This document shows, piece by piece, positions 43,871-56,869 of a stretch of 64,000 bases of DNA. Both the position numbers and the translations under genes were made by a program. Every line of letters begins with the position of its first letter. The stretch's first letter is position 1. Below the pieces are notes generated by a model, which made no database searches, was not told the origin of the DNA, and was given only the letters and a program-made list of their open reading frames with translations. The DNA comes from Hetaerina americana (Eukaryota; Arthropoda; Insecta; Odonata; Calopterygidae), in the NCBI GenBank assembly GCA_022747635.1, contig JAKTNV010000023.1, positions 7,307,348 through 7,371,347 of the forward strand. The letters are read 5' to 3'.

Positions 43871-46394
43871 ATTCCACATCTCTGGTGAAATCGAGGATGT
43901 GAACCCATTCGGATGTGAACCCGGTTTCGCCAGTTAGCGGGAGAAGGATACTTATACTCATTTGGATCCTCAGCTTCCAAAGTGCCTGCCGTGAAAAATA
44001 GTGTCTCTCCAAGCCACGAACCTCAGTCTTGCAGATGAGCGTTCTCATTTTTCAGGCTACATTTCAAAGAGAAGAAGATAAAAAACCTCAAATCCCAGGG
44101 TGTAAGTTCAGGGGAAGAAGGTGCAAGGCGAGGAACCTCCGACCCATGGATGAATGCAGAATTAACGCCAATTAATTTCTTCCTCTCAAATCCCTGATGC
44201 CGGATGAGTTAGACACTATTTTACCACAATTTCGTTTCATTATTTTGCGCCTCCATTTCTATCGTTGTCGTCGGCACGCCAGTAATGTCCAGGTCTCGTT
44301 GCATCTATCGGGGGGGGGGAAGGGTAATAAATACTGCACATTATTCGAATTGTGAGCCGCAAAACATGAAACTTCGTAGGTAGTAATTCACCTTTTCTTT
44401 TGGTAGCGCTGCATTTGTAAAGACTGAAAAAGCCCTCTTAATTTTCCTTGCATTTGGAGAAATCGCTGTGCACCGCCAACGTCGAGGGGATTGAGGAAAT
44501 CCCTTCCACCGAGAAGAAATAAACTTAAGAGCCTTGCGATATTGATATTCCAGTAGAGGCCGTAGAATTGAAGGAAATGCCGAGGTGGAGACAATGTATA
44601 TCCTAGGTGATAATTAAGGGATACATCGGTCCGTAGATATTGAGAAATTTACCCATGTCTTCATGAATAGGTACATGCATAAAATATCGCCCATATCGTC
44701 AAATTGACGAAAATTATCGATCTCGTAATAAGGGGTACTTAAAATTACCAATACATGTATTGAACTGGTCGATATCTATAAACTATCGATATACCGTCAT
44801 ATCGCATAGTAACCTGATCTGCATTGTCATTGCTAGTTGAAACACATGCCCAGAGAACAAGGGGAGAATATAATATGCATAGAATATGCATTTCCGAATT
44901 TTTATTATCACACGTAAGACGGAAGGAGGTCCAATATGGAACGGGCGCTTGGTAGATGCTGGAAACCACTGCCGCGCACGCAAATTTGCTGGAAAATATG
45001 GAACGATGCGGCACTTCATAGAGTGGTTGTGCCATGCGCTAGAAATGTATTCGTCAGCTAATTGTGACCTAAGTCACTTGGCGCTGCGCCATCAATGTCT
45101 GTCTGCAGTGTGGCGCATCGCAGTGGCACCCATGGGGTCGAGGGAGGTGGGGCAGGGCCGCCGCCTTCGCCGCCGGCGGGCGTCTACGAGGGGCTTCCGA
45201 CAAACCGACAGGAAGTGGGCAATGTGATGGCCGTGGGTGGCCTCGAAAGGTTTTGCGGTCTTCCCTTGACGGCGCGCGGACTCCCGTGCGCCGTCACGAC
45301 CACGTCGTGTATTGGTATTACACTTTACGAAAAGACAACGAGACATGCACAATTTCGCCCCATGTTGGAGGTCTTGTCATTTTTAATCCAAACATGCTTG
45401 TTTTGTAGGGAAATGGATGTGTTTCCTGAGGCCAAATTAGGAAATAACTTCTCACTGGTCCACCATTTAGGCTTAAGAGTTTGGGGACCTAGTTGAGTGA
45501 TATTTTCACTTAATTGCTGCCAATATGTACATAGATGTGCCAATGGGAATATTCCAAGCATAAAAACCGCTGGTGGGACCAGGGGTGACTAAAATATATC
45601 CGCATATCTATCTAAACGCGGGAAAACTAAACTGTTCGCTATGAATGAGTTTTCAGAGAGCACACGGAAGCAATATATTTTTTCACAATGAAATCACCCC
45701 AAACTTCGCTTGAAAAAAAAACAAGGCAGCCCGATTTTTCATCTTCGCCTTATGCTTATCAACAAAGAGTGGGTGTCCATTCGGTAAAATTTCCCGCGGC
45801 GTGAAAGATTGGAAACTATCTCTTTTCCGAATCTGGCAAGGGGTGAGAGGCGAGAGGGAAATCTGAGGCCGCCTGGGATCGTGGCCGTGGGAAATTCCGT
45901 GGAGGAGGAAACCGCTCGTGGATCGGCGGTACTTGAGATCCCTCGAAGCAAAGGGATATGGATGGCATGGCAACCTTCCGTTGCGAAATCTGGCTCAGGG
46001 GCGGAGAGCGTTCGTGGCTGCTCTGACATCACCACAGCTGGGCAAGTCCGCGTCCTGGACCACGGTACACAGGCGCGGACGTTGGAGACCAATTGCCGCG
46101 CGATAGACTTTTCATTTTACACTTGTGTCGGAGACCGGAGGCAGCTGGTCATTAGGCATCACCTTCAATGGGTGATGACTAATGACCCGACTCATTGTTG
46201 GAGCGGCCTGATGCATTTTGGGACAAAATATGGCGCAAAGCCATTCCGTATGGATTGCACATGCGTGACAGCTTTTCCTCCTGGTTTAAATTTCCTCTCC
46301 TTACTATTCGATTGCTGTATGCAGTGCTCTTAGACCGTTTCAAAAACAAGATGCAAGAAAAAGTCCACGATATCCCCACCATATACGAGTACTC
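43871..46394. other. Unassigned DNA with CpG-rich block at about 45110-45310
   Basis: No gene is supported. Overlapping open frames on both strands cover the GC-rich block without a recognisable motif. A (G)9 run lies at about 44311. Confidence 0.35.
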
Positions 46395-46745
46395 GTATAA
46401 GAGTCCTTTCCCACTACGACAAGACACCGGCTCACACCGCTGAAGTTGCGGCCATAAAATTAATGGAATGACGATTCCAACTCTCCTTTGACTCCCCCAT
46501 ATTCTCCAGATTTGACTTCTTGTTCTCCAATGAGAGGAAACGGCTGGGGAGAAGATTTCATTCAAACGAGAAAGTGATTGTGAGCAAAACGAAGATTTCG
46601 CTGAGTTAGAGCGATCGCAATATTTGAAACGGCTCCACACCCTCGAGCAGAGTTAGATGAAATATGCAGGTATATGCACTGATTGATGACCATTTTGAAA
46701 ACAATGTAAATAAAGTTCATATCGAAAGTTAAAACATTATCATTT
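46395..46745 (+). pseudogene. Mariner transposase fossil (C-terminal third)
   Basis: Across frames the text reads YDKTPAHTAEVAAIKL, then SFDSPIFSRFDF, NERKRLGRRFHSNEKVI and LSELERSQYLKRLHTLEQ. These follow the order HDNAPAHT, PHPPYSPDLAPSDY, KRWLGGKRFSSNEEVI and FAEL-ERWQKCI of mariner transposases. Both readable Asp positions are altered or displaced (HDN to YDK, SPDLAPSD to SPIFSRFD), and stop codons and shifts are frequent. No terminal repeats were found. It is an old, dead copy of a mariner family different from the two intact-ended ones at 23 and 27 kb. Confidence 0.65.
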
Positions 46746-46759
46746 TTTCACGGACATTT

Positions 46760-47509
46760 TGAACTTCCTCATATTTCTCTGTCTTTTGTGCTACCGAGTG
46801 ATCATTAAGTTTTTACTCTCATTAATTATTTGGCAGAAATTTAATGGAAGATTATATTGTTATGTTCATGCGTAGTTTATGTTTAATGCAATTTTCATTA
46901 ATAGTTGTCAGCGGTAGGCACTGAAACCTAAAACACATTCAGTTCGAACGAGCCTGCGTCTGATGATGACAAATGTTATCCCATTAAGATGTTCTTCACG
47001 CTGGGGAATAGGAAGTATTTACTTGGCTGGGAATGGACAAATGAAATGATGAGATTTATTTTTCACATCGATTTTGGCTGGATAGACCTCTGATATTTAA
47101 AACTTGAAAAGTAAACCTGAATCTTTAAACCCGAGAGCCTTGGCTCAGTAGAGTAGGAAAATGTTGTGAAATGAAGTTTATTTTAAAAATGTAGTTTGTG
47201 CTAATTGTGAGTTATTTAACCTTCCAAAAAATACTTGTATAGTGGCAAACTCACTCTGTGATATTCAGCAAGCAATATATGGGCCCAGCAAGCAATATAT
47301 TCCCACCCTCAGCGTCTAAAAAATAATTAGTTCTACTTAAATGCATGCTCTTCCACTAACCTTATGTGTTTTGCTATAATAACCCATTCTTTCCGAATGA
47401 CCTCATTCATGTTCTGTTCATCTGTTTTTAAGTTTCCCTTTCAATCCCTCGTCCCTCTCCGCGGGGGCAAATTCCTGCTACCTGCAACGTTGGGTCCCAT
47501 TCCCTGCCT
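46760..47509. other. Unassigned AT-rich DNA
   Basis: No gene was recognised. AGCAAGCAATATAT occurs twice near 47270-47300. Confidence 0.4.
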
Positions 47510-47838
47510 TTTAAAGACTCTTTGGGGGTAGAGTGTTTCGTGGTGCATTTTCATGTGGTGTTTCAATTTCTTGCTTGTTGTGTCCTGGCTTCCGTGTTTT
47601 AGGATGGCTTTCGTGCTGCATCATGGGGTGCAGTTTTTTAGTTGTTTTGCGGTATATGTGTTTGCATGAGTATTGGATGAAGGGATTTTGGCATGAGTGT
47701 GTGCGCTGCTGTGGGTGTGATTTTCCGTGTTGTTTTTTTTGCATGTGGTATTTTCCTTTTTACGGTTGGTGACCTAACACCCCCCGCCACACGCCCTTGC
47801 GGCGGCTTGCGGGGTATTATGTAGATGTAGATGTAGAT
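47510..47838 (+). mobile_element. CR1/L2-like LINE B2, 3' end only
   Basis: A T- and G-rich 3' UTR-like stretch leads to GGTGACCTAACACCCCCCGC and GCCCTTGCGGCGGCTTGCGG. It ends GTATTATGTAGATGTAGATG, almost identical to the last ~75 bp of B1. The 5' boundary is uncertain. No ORF2 sequence remains, so it is a severely 5'-truncated copy of the B1 family. Confidence 0.75.
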
Positions 47839-50498
47839 ATCGCGCGACATCAGAATGAAGGGATGGGAACATGAGCGCCACTGGGTGCCCACAACGGACG
47901 CATACCCTTCCCTCACCCTCCCCCAGAGATTTGTCGAGTTACCATGAAAATTTGATGCTTTGGCTTTTATTTTGTCACTCTGCCATTTAAACATATCTAG
48001 AATATGCTACTCAACCTGATGGTTACCAAATCCGACCGGCGAAAAGACGTCCGGGGCGGCATTGATGCCCAAGCAGCAGATAATGGGACCCAGTTCCTTC
48101 CCCTGGGGTGCTCTTGGCTTCCCCGGGAGATCTATTCTCCCAAAAATCACGCAACTTGAGTGAAGCCAAGGTATCCCAGAGTAAAATCAGGGGCCTCCAG
48201 TCAAGTGGTATGTGGCGAATGGCAGTTATATCGGGAAGGAAATGAATGATTCGTGGGGAGTCTTCGCTTGGTTTTCGACCCACCTCTAGACGTCATCCCA
48301 CCGACGCTCACGGTTGGAAACGATCACCGAATCGGTAATGTCTCTGGAATATGATTATTTCTCGGTATCAGACATTGCCTCCTCACCGATTGGAGGTTAT
48401 TCGAGATCACGTTCTCCAATACGCCCTCCAATCCTACACTCGAAACTGGTTTTTGAGCAAGATACGTGACACACGCGTGATCATCCCGCTCGCCCTAAGT
48501 TCAGCATGACGTAACACAAAATATTTCCACGGGCGATCGAATTCCCTCGACCTCTCGTGGATATCTCTCAAACACACACTCTCCTCCAAACGCCTTCAAT
48601 GGTCTGTACACTAGGTTTGGTGACTAGACTCTTCTGGGGTTGCTCCCCCCACCCCATCTGCGGAAGACCAATGTGTCGACATAGAGTTCTACGAATTCAC
48701 TTTCAACTCGTGGAAAACAGTCTCAAGTAACGCGAGCACACGCCAGTACACTCGCAATTTCTGCCCGACCGTTTTTATTTGCAGATTTCTTACCTTGTCA
48801 GTAAAGCGCGCAAACTGGACACAAGTCTTTCTACTTTTTTCCACTATCCGGAAAAAATAATTAATAAGTAGCGCTAGAATCTGCTATAAACTCAGTCCCC
48901 TCGAAAATCGGCAGCCATATGATGCAGCGGGTCACTTCGCGTGGGAAATAGATAATTCCCGATGAAGTCGTCAGCATATGCACTTGCTGACGAAGTTCGT
49001 TCTCGGATCCAATTCAAAGAAAACTGACTGAAAATTAAAAAAAATATGACATCAACTGCTGTTGAGACCGAAGGGAAAGCTTTCGAGGCAAACCTCTCGT
49101 TAGGTAATCTCCCAAGCTTGCGGAGGCATATGTGGCATTAAATACTTTTTGTTCATGTAGCATAAAAGACTTTTCGGAGAACTTGTAAAATCGGCTTGCA
49201 GGTTTGAGAAACGGGATCCTGGTTGAACCCGTTTGCCGCGCAAAATGGATGTCCACCACTACCTCACATATTGAGGAGAGAATATGCATGTAGACGTTTT
49301 TGTTTATGTTGAACGCATTTCCCGGGGCGCACCACCCAACCCACAGCTCCCACTAGTGGTTGAGCAGGGACGCGGCCGTCCGAGGTGGGGTGGGGTGGAT
49401 TGGGCCGGCGGCGGGTGGAACGGGGGTGCACTTTCCGACGACACGCACATCCGCCGCTTCCCACGCCTCCCCTTCTGTGCGTGATGGAACCCGATGATCG
49501 CTGGCGAGAGCCTCCGCCGAGACGTACCCCGCCACATGGCTCATATATGCACCGCTTTGGTGTGCTTGCATTATTCGGAGACGCAGTCGTCGGCAAATGC
49601 ATTTAAAAGGAATTCAGAGGCTGGGTCTTAAAAGGGGGTTGCCGGCCGGCCAATCACCACGGCAAATTAGCAGTCGAGCCGTTGGTGCGCCGAACATGCA
49701 ATTCAAAGGATTTGTGCGTCTCGGCTTGCTCACTGACTGCGTTCTCGCCTTACTTGAAACAGTTATGTACTCATATTAGGTTAGATGACGTAATGTAACA
49801 AGCCGTAAGTACCCTTCATAGTTAATAATGTATGGTGTGGTACTCATTTTAACTTGACTTGCAGTCTCGGAAAATTACCTTTATTTTCGTCCATGTTTGT
49901 AGCATGGAATATTCTGATAAATTTTCCATCTATTCTTAAAAGGATATCGTTTATCCATTTCCAACGAAATCCGAACATATTAGGGGCGATGTCGTATATG
50001 GGATATTTTTATTTAAGAAGAGAATATGGATATAGAATATCCAGCATATACTTTATGCATTCATGCCATCAATTCATAGGTTTCACAGGATTTTTATAGG
50101 TTTTATGAATACATAAAATATGCGTATTTCTCTTTCAGGGGATAGTCTTTAATGTTTTGCAAAACGCTTTAGGTTGAACCCGATTGCGGTGAGCTCATTG
50201 AGAAGTGTTTGCAAAGGTAAAGTCATATGCTGCAGGTGCAGAACAATATGACTCATTTATGAGCAGATTTGAATAAAAAGAGGGGTGGAAAATAATGTCA
50301 ATTATTTTGGATCCTTTTAATGCATAATGTTTGGATCAAATAATAATTTGCCATGCGCATACAGAATGTATATCTAACATAATCGTATAATAATATTATT
50401 GCAATAAGATTTGTTTAATGTAATCTTAGCAGTTATCTTTAATTAGGTACTATGACCATATATATATGGTTATATATATTATTTATATACATATTTTA

Positions 50499-50500
<2 letters not shown>
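47839..50500. other. Unassigned DNA with GC-rich block at about 49310-49520
   Basis: No gene, RNA or known mobile element is supported here. Open frames in the GC-rich block overlap on both strands and carry no domain. The region near 48005-48130 may hold an eroded family D copy. Confidence 0.35.

Positions 50501-50546
<46 letters not shown>
50501..50546. repeat. (TA)n microsatellite at the 3' end of A6
   Basis: A TA tract, preceded by imperfect TATATATTAT units, ends at the A6 T-run. Confidence 0.95.
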
Positions 50547-50550
<4 letters not shown>

Positions 50551-50551
<1 letters not shown>

Positions 50552-53500
50552 TTTTTTAAGGTAATCTACCGTTTAAGGTAGGTTTTTGGATGGACACAAC
50601 TACCAAACAAATATTTTATTACTCCTAACAAAACACAAAATCCATCATCCTACTCTATATCAGGTCCCTCTTCATCTCTGAGTACTTTCTTCCTCCCTTC
50701 ATCCCGTCCAACATCCCTATCCTGTTCCTTCCCTTTCCTCTATTGCCCAACATCCTACCCTCTATCACAGTCCTCAACATCCCACTGCCGGTCAACACCC
50801 CCTTCATCCACTTTTCCTGCCTCCATAGGATTGCTCCCAACAAACCCCTCTCTTCGCCCACCATACCAAGTACTTCCTCATTTGTTTTCTTCTCTGTCCA
50901 TTTCACCTTCTCCATTCTTCTCCACACCCACATTTCAAAAGCCTCCAATCTACGTCTATCCTCCTGCTTCAATGACCACGTTTCCGCACCGTACATAGCT
51001 ACGCTCCATATCAAAGTTTTTACGAGTCTTTTCTTAGCATCCTTGCTCAACGTCCCTGTCATCAACTCCCTCCTCGTTGTGAAAGCCTCTTTGCTTAGGG
51101 CAATTCTTCTCCTTAGGTCCCTACTACATTGACCGTGTTGGTCCAAAACACTACCGAGATACATAAACTGTTTTACCTGCTCTAGTTTTTGCCCTCCTAT
51201 TTTAATGTTAAGCTTGGCCTTTTTCTTTCTAGAAAATCGCATAACCTTTGTTTTATTAATATAAAAGCTTGGTCATCAGCAAACCTAACTGATTTTACGA
51301 ATTCCCCGCCCACCTTCATTCCTACATCGAGTTCTTCCCATGCCTCTTTGATCATTTCCTCCACATACAGGTTGAACAGCAAGGGTGATAATGGGCAACC
51401 CTGCCTTACACCTCTTCCTAACACTGCCCATCCTGACTCCCCGTTTCCCACCCGCACCTGAGCAGTCTGAGACATGTACAGGTTGCGGATTAGCCTCCTT
51501 TCCCTCCAACCTATTCCTATTTTATGCAATATACTCATTAGTTGTTCCCAATTCACACTATCAAACGCTTTTTCGAAATCTACGAAACAGGCAAATACCT
51601 CCTGGTTGTGTTCTATAATCCTCTTGATTAATAATCTCATTACTGCAATGGCATCACCCGTACCTCTCCCCTTCCTAAACCCAAACGGATCATTCCCTGA
51701 GTAATCACTTGCCCTACTCTCTTTCCTTTTGTTTATGATCGTGAGAACAACTTAGGCTGCGTTGGATATCAAACTTATTGTCCTGTAGTCCTCTCATGAT
51801 GTAGCGTTTACCTTTTTCGGAATTGGCACTAAAACTGCTCTCACAAAGTCTTCCGGCCAGATTCCCTCCTCATAAATACTACGGATCAGCCCATATAGCC
51901 TCTTACTCCCACATTTTCCTAAGCATTTTAAAAGTTCCACGGGAATGTTATCTACCCCCATGGCCTTATTTTGTTTCATCTCCCTTAATGCCCTTTCTAT
52001 CTCATTGTCTAGTATGCCTGGACCTAAGCTGTCTTCCTCTACGTCATTTTCTTTTTCAATGCCTAACTTTGTTGGTCTGAGTTCTTTACCATACAGTTCT
52101 TCTATATACTCCTTCCATCTCTCTTGGATCTTTCCTGCGTCAACTATTACCTTACCCGCCTTATCTGTAACTGTTAGCATAGCTCTTCCTTTCTTACTTC
52201 CCGATAACGATTTAACTTTGCTGTACAGCGCACCGATTTCACCCTTCCTCTGCAGACTTTCCATATCCTCGCACTGCGTCTTCCACCATGCTTATTTTGC
52301 TTTATTTGTTGCCCGCCTCAATTTATTGTTCAATTCTTTGTACTTCATTTTGCCTAACTCTGTATTTATATTCTTCCATTTTCGCCGCTCATTCATCTTT
52401 GTAATCATCTCATCCGTGATCCATGGTTTCCTAGTCCTTTTACTGTTAACGGTGCAAATAGTGTCTTTTGCGGCTTTAGACAACCATTTGTTGATCATTT
52501 CCCATTTTTCTTCGATAGTACTAAGCCCTTTACCATCCTCCATGATTTTCTCTACTGCCTGTTTGTATTCCTTCCTTTTAAACCCATTTAATGCTTCTAC
52601 ATTCCATTTTCTAACTCGCCGCCCCTGCCTTATCTTTTTGAAACGTACGCTACATTTCATAACAACTAAATTGTGGTCTGAGTCCGCATCCGCTCCCGGG
52701 AAGCTGTGGGAATTTATCACACTGTTCCTAAACCTGTGTCTAACCAGGATATAATCTAGCTGATATCTTCCTGAGTCACCTGGAATTTTCCATGTATACC
52801 TCCGTCTTTTGTGGTGTCTAAACCAAGTGTTGGTGATGACTAACCCCTGTCTCCTGCAGAACTCAACTGCTTTCTCCCCGCGGTCATTCCTCGTGCCTAA
52901 ACCGTAGTCCCCCACCTCATCACCATCTCTTCCTTCGCCTACCGTCGCATTCCCATCCCCCATCACTATCAAATGTTTCCCTGCAGGAACACACGCGATC
53001 ATGTCCTCTAACTGATCGTATATCCTATCGACCTCTTCTTCCTTATGGTTGCTCGGTGGCATGTATACCTGAATAATAACTAAGTTCGTCGGTTCTGCTT
53101 TTATCTCTACTAGTAGTATTCTATCCGTTACCTGCTCTATGTTGACTACTCATCTTCCTACCTCTTCATTTAATACTATGGCAACCCCTCGTTGGCTCTC
53201 GTCCCCATCGCTGTATATTATTCTATACTTATCACTCCAGTAATCCCCGCTATCTTTCCATCTCACCTCGCATAGACCTAAAATATCTATATTTCCCCTG
53301 CCCATCTCTCGCTTAACATTCTCCAATTTCGCTGTCCTCATCATTGTCCTAACATTCCACGTTCCTATTCTAACTAATTTTGTCTTCTTCTCCTGCTTCT
53401 TCTGTCCTTCTGCTGCTGCTGGTTTTCCCTTGCAAGGGTTTCCTGGGATGACGACCGCGGAAGCCTTGCCTCCCCCGCTGCCGGGCACTACACACGGCCG

Positions 53501-53846
53501 ATTGGGCCGAGCCCCGTGGTTGCCAGGACTCAAAATATCTCTCTTGTCCATCATATTTTTCTTGGGAATGATAATTGAGGTGGTTTCCCGTTGCCTTCCT
53601 CAATAGTGTTTTTAACGTGACACCATCACTTACTGGCCGCCCCACTGGGGTCAGACGCCATTGCAGCCGCCTCACTGAGGAACAGACGCTGCGTGGACTA
53701 CCTTTCGTCTGGCTCCTAACCTTCGACCTATCTGGCATGGGTGACCCTACCAGGAGCAATAATTATTACTCCCGCCAGTACAGCTCTAGGGGTCATCGGA
53801 ACGCACAAGCCCTTCCACCACGTCAAGGTTTGTAGTCCGGGGAGGG

Positions 53847-53848
<2 letters not shown>
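50551..53848 (-). mobile_element. RTE-like LINE copy A6, full length, disabled
   Basis: Both family ends are present and both abut (TA)n. The minus-strand coding region is broken. A TGA occurs after NEEVGR (about 53150), and a TAA after ATNKAK (about 52292). A TGA after KKVNATS is the same stop as in A2, and a TAA in SHAAK is shared with A2 and A4. A deletion just after FADDQAF fuses to ILIKQRL (about 51260), removing roughly 90 bp of the post-FADD region. The FADD box itself is intact. It is too damaged to act on its own. Confidence 0.9.

Positions 53849-53849
<1 letters not shown>

Positions 53850-53925
<76 letters not shown>
53850..53925. repeat. (TA)n microsatellite between A6 and A7
   Basis: A TA tract separates the A6 5' end (-) from the A7 start (+). 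Confidence 0.95.
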
Positions 53926-53928
<3 letters not shown>

Positions 53929-54477
53929 AAGGTTAGGAGCCAGACGAAAGTTAGTCCACGCAGCGTCTGTTCCTCAGTGAGGCGGCTGCAATGGCGTCTG
54001 ACCCCAGTGGGGCGGCTAGTAAGTGATGGTGTCACATTAAAAACACTATTGAGGTAGGCAACGGGAAACCACCTCAATTATCATTCCCAAGATTAACATG
54101 ATGGACACTACAGAGAATATGAGTCCTGGAACTTATGGAGCTCGGCTCAATTGGCTGTGCGTCGTGCCCGGCAGCGGGGTAGGCAAGGCTTCTTCAGTCG
54201 TCATCCCCCGAAACCCTTGCAAGGGAAAAATGGATGAAGGGTGCATTGACCGGCAGTGGGATGCTGCAAACTGTAATAGAGGGGAGAATGTCAGGCAAAC
54301 GTGGAAAGGGCAGGAACAGGATTGGGATGTTGAACGGGATGAAGGGAGGAAGGAAGTACTCAGAAATGAAGAGGGACCTGATTAAAACTAGGTTGCTGGA
54401 TTGTGTTTTGTTAGGAGTCACAAAATATTTATTTGGCAATTGTGCCATTCCAAAAATCTTAACCGATAGATTACCTA
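53929..54477 (+). mobile_element. RTE-like LINE copy A7, internal deletion derivative
   Basis: Its 5' part (53929-54229) matches the family 5' UTR and the first ~45 codons, ending AACCCTTGCAAGGGAAA. It then jumps directly to the C-terminal coding end (ATGGATGAAGGGTGCATTG) and continues through the family 3' UTR to TAGATTACC beside TA-rich DNA. About 2.7 kb including endonuclease and RT are missing. The junction lies in a GGAAAA stretch found at both break sites of A3. The first ~90 bp of the 5' UTR are also absent. It is non-coding and could move only in trans. Confidence 0.85.
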
Positions 54478-54498
54478 ATATTAATATATATATGTATA

Positions 54499-55006
54499 AC
54501 GATTGAACGGAAAAACTCACATGGGCGGTACAATAATGGGCTGACACAATAAAACACAAATAGAAAAGAATAGCAACATTTAAAAGAACAGGTTTCCATG
54601 TAGGCTTCCGCGGAGATTATTGATGTAGGAAGTGGTTCTTTCGGGTTTTCTTCCGCGTGTATCCATTTTCCGGACAATATTTCGCCAACGTTCCAGTTGG
54701 CTTCCTCAGGTCCACTGAAGTGCCGATGCAGGTTCTGGTCCAATATATATACCCTCCGTTTGGCGCCTAGTTTGGCGCCCCTGGCGCCAGAGCACACCTC
54801 CAAAAAATAGGCGCCAAACGGAGGGTATATATATTGGACCAAAACCTGCATCGGCACTTCAGTGGACCTGAGGAAGCCAACTGGAACGTTGGCGAAATAT
54901 TGTCCGGAAAATGGATACACGCGGAAGAAAACCCGAAAGAACCACTTCCTACATTTAAAAGAACACTCACACGGTAAATTGTTCGAGCTTTCGGCCCTCT
55001 CAGAGG
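54499..55006. repeat. FB2-family palindromic element split by FB3
   Basis: CGATTGAACGGAAAAACTCA through AATGGGCTGACACAAT to TTTAAAAGAACA (54499-54590) continues at 54951 with ACATTTAAAAGAACACTCAC to CTTTCGGCCCTCTCAGAGG. This is the same element as 35301-35496 (its right extension appears here as the left one). The inverted second half is missing after 55006. Confidence 0.7.
54591..54950. repeat. Long palindromic element FB3 with 15-bp target duplication
   Basis: Direct repeats ACATTTAAAAGAACA flank it exactly (54576-54590 and 54951-54965). Arms of about 145 bp (54625-54768 and 54808-54952) are near-perfect inverse copies, running through GGTTCTTTCGGGTTTTC, CATTTTCCGGACAATATTTC and GCCAACGTTCCAGTTGGC. 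A short centre rich in GGCGCC units separates them. On the plus strand the right arm reads CTGAGGA, A, a 6-bp stem GCCAAC/GUUGGC, then GAAA, a hammerhead-like core. It has no coding capacity. Confidence 0.85.
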
Positions 55007-55009
55007 ACT

Positions 55010-55096
55010 TCTTGAAGTGAGAGTCTCACTAGGATTTGAACCCAGACGTTCTCGGTGGGATGCCAATGTGTTAACCACCGCACCATCCCGATCCCC
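55010..55096 (-). mobile_element. SINE2 copy, truncated
   Basis: The complement of the SINE2 head is seen in GTTAACCACCGCACCATCCC and GATCCCCC, with the B box in GGATTTGAACCCAGAC. The body beyond the head is missing. Confidence 0.65.
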
Positions 55097-56869
55097 CTTG
55101 TTTATAGTCCTATCAGAAACTCGAATATGTATTTTTTCAGCGACCACCAAAATAAGAGACAATTTGAATAATCGTCCTCAGTTCAAGTTGGTGAACGCAT
55201 CGAATTCATCTGGAAAGCATGAAGAATAATTTTAGCTAAACAAGGTTTGCCATGTCATGTTTCCAACGTCATTCGTCCTGTGTCCATAATTAGCGATTAA
55301 CTCCATCCTTGACCCAAACTCATATTGGATGCCTACTTTCCTTTTTCTGTCGGCCCAGTTTCACATGCTGACAGAGGAAGATCTCACCTTTAATCAATAT
55401 TTAATATCATATTTAATCAACAGATGAAATTAGAGGTAAGACTTCCTGCACCGACAAATCTCCAAGTTAATTCTCTTTTCCAATTAATGCGCTATCAAGA
55501 CAAAAGCGAATGAACTAATTGTGCCCTGGTATTCCTATCTCGAGCACGCACCTTCCCTGGACTTAACATATCATAGACTTGGGTCAAAACACCCTCTGCC
55601 ACACGCTCCCGCAGCGACTAGCAGGGCGAGCAATATTGCGCAGATCCCCACGGAGACAAGTGATTTTTATCACCGCAAATGAAAGTGAAGGAAGGAGGTC
55701 ACCCATATGGAGTAGCAAGTGCGAATGGAGCAGGCTATGGCAATCCTGGTGACGTCAGAATATTTTCAGCTGTAAAAAGTTATTTCCTTGATATTGTTGA
55801 ACAAAGGTAACAAAAAAATATTTGTTTACACATAAACGTATCATTTGTGTTGAAAATCTGCCGTTGTAATCGTGATAGACGGCTTAAATAAATAAGAATA
55901 CGTACTTCCATAGATGAGTGCGAGCAGGAACGTTCTGAGTGCATTCAGTGCGAAAGACAATGTCCAAAGTAGATGATGAAACAATACAGTGAAACCGAAT
56001 GGAGAGACCATGATAACGGTGTGGGAATTTGGGAAGGGTGAAGAGGCAAGGCAAGTCGGTGTTCATGTTAAAAGGGGTGGGAACGCTGTCGACGGGTGTC
56101 GAACCCCACCCACACTCCACGGGGGCCTCCACAGTCCCCCTCTAAGAAAACACCTCGCCCGAACCAACCCACCAGCAACCAAATTACCACCTCCTCCTCC
56201 TCTCCCTTCTCCTTCCGTCTTCTTCGCCCTACCACCCTTGCACCCTTCTCCCTTTCCCCATTATTTTCTACTCAACTGTCAGTCAATGGCAGTCAACCAA
56301 ATATACCCAAATGCAACTGAACCAACACACTTTAAACCACTAATCTTCATAAAAAACATAATTTTATTTTATAATGTACATAACATTTAAAATATTTTTT
56401 CTTATGTAGAACATTCGTCCTACGTACATCCGTTTGCCGGAGATGTTCCTTAAGGGCGCGTCAACAGCTGAAGTTATTATTACGCAATCTGGTAGTATTT
56501 TCGCTACCAGAACACGTACTGCATTAGAAGCCATACGCTAATAAATATAGACAATATTTCTGTGTTGATTCGATGCTAAATGAGATCGTCAATGATGAAT
56601 ATTGTACTTAAATATTTATTTACTTTACTTTAATATGGTTCCTAAAATTTCGACGACGTGGTTAATATCACGACTCCCCCATCGGGCAGCACTGCCATGG
56701 AATTCTGGGAATTCTGAAGTGATGCGTGGATGGAATGGAATGCAATGAAATAACTAATGCCCCTCACATTTTAGCGGAAAACATTACAACTTCTGAATTA
56801 GTCGAAATAAATGTGTTAACTACATGTACGAGTATGCATTGCCCCTTATGGTTGCCCCGTTCATCCAAT
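55097..56869. other. Unassigned DNA with one LINE 3'-end scrap
   Basis: 55585-55650 contains AACACCCTCTGCCACACGCT, CCCGCAGC and GCAGGGCGAG, an eroded version of the B1 3' hairpin. 56130-56270 is pyrimidine-rich. No gene was recognised. Confidence 0.4.

Noticed and set aside
54855..54905. Active hammerhead ribozyme
   Set aside because: The CTGAGGA, stem II and GAAA parts are clear, but there is an extra base before stem II and I could not form a valid stem I or cleavage site; kept only as a hammerhead-like motif.
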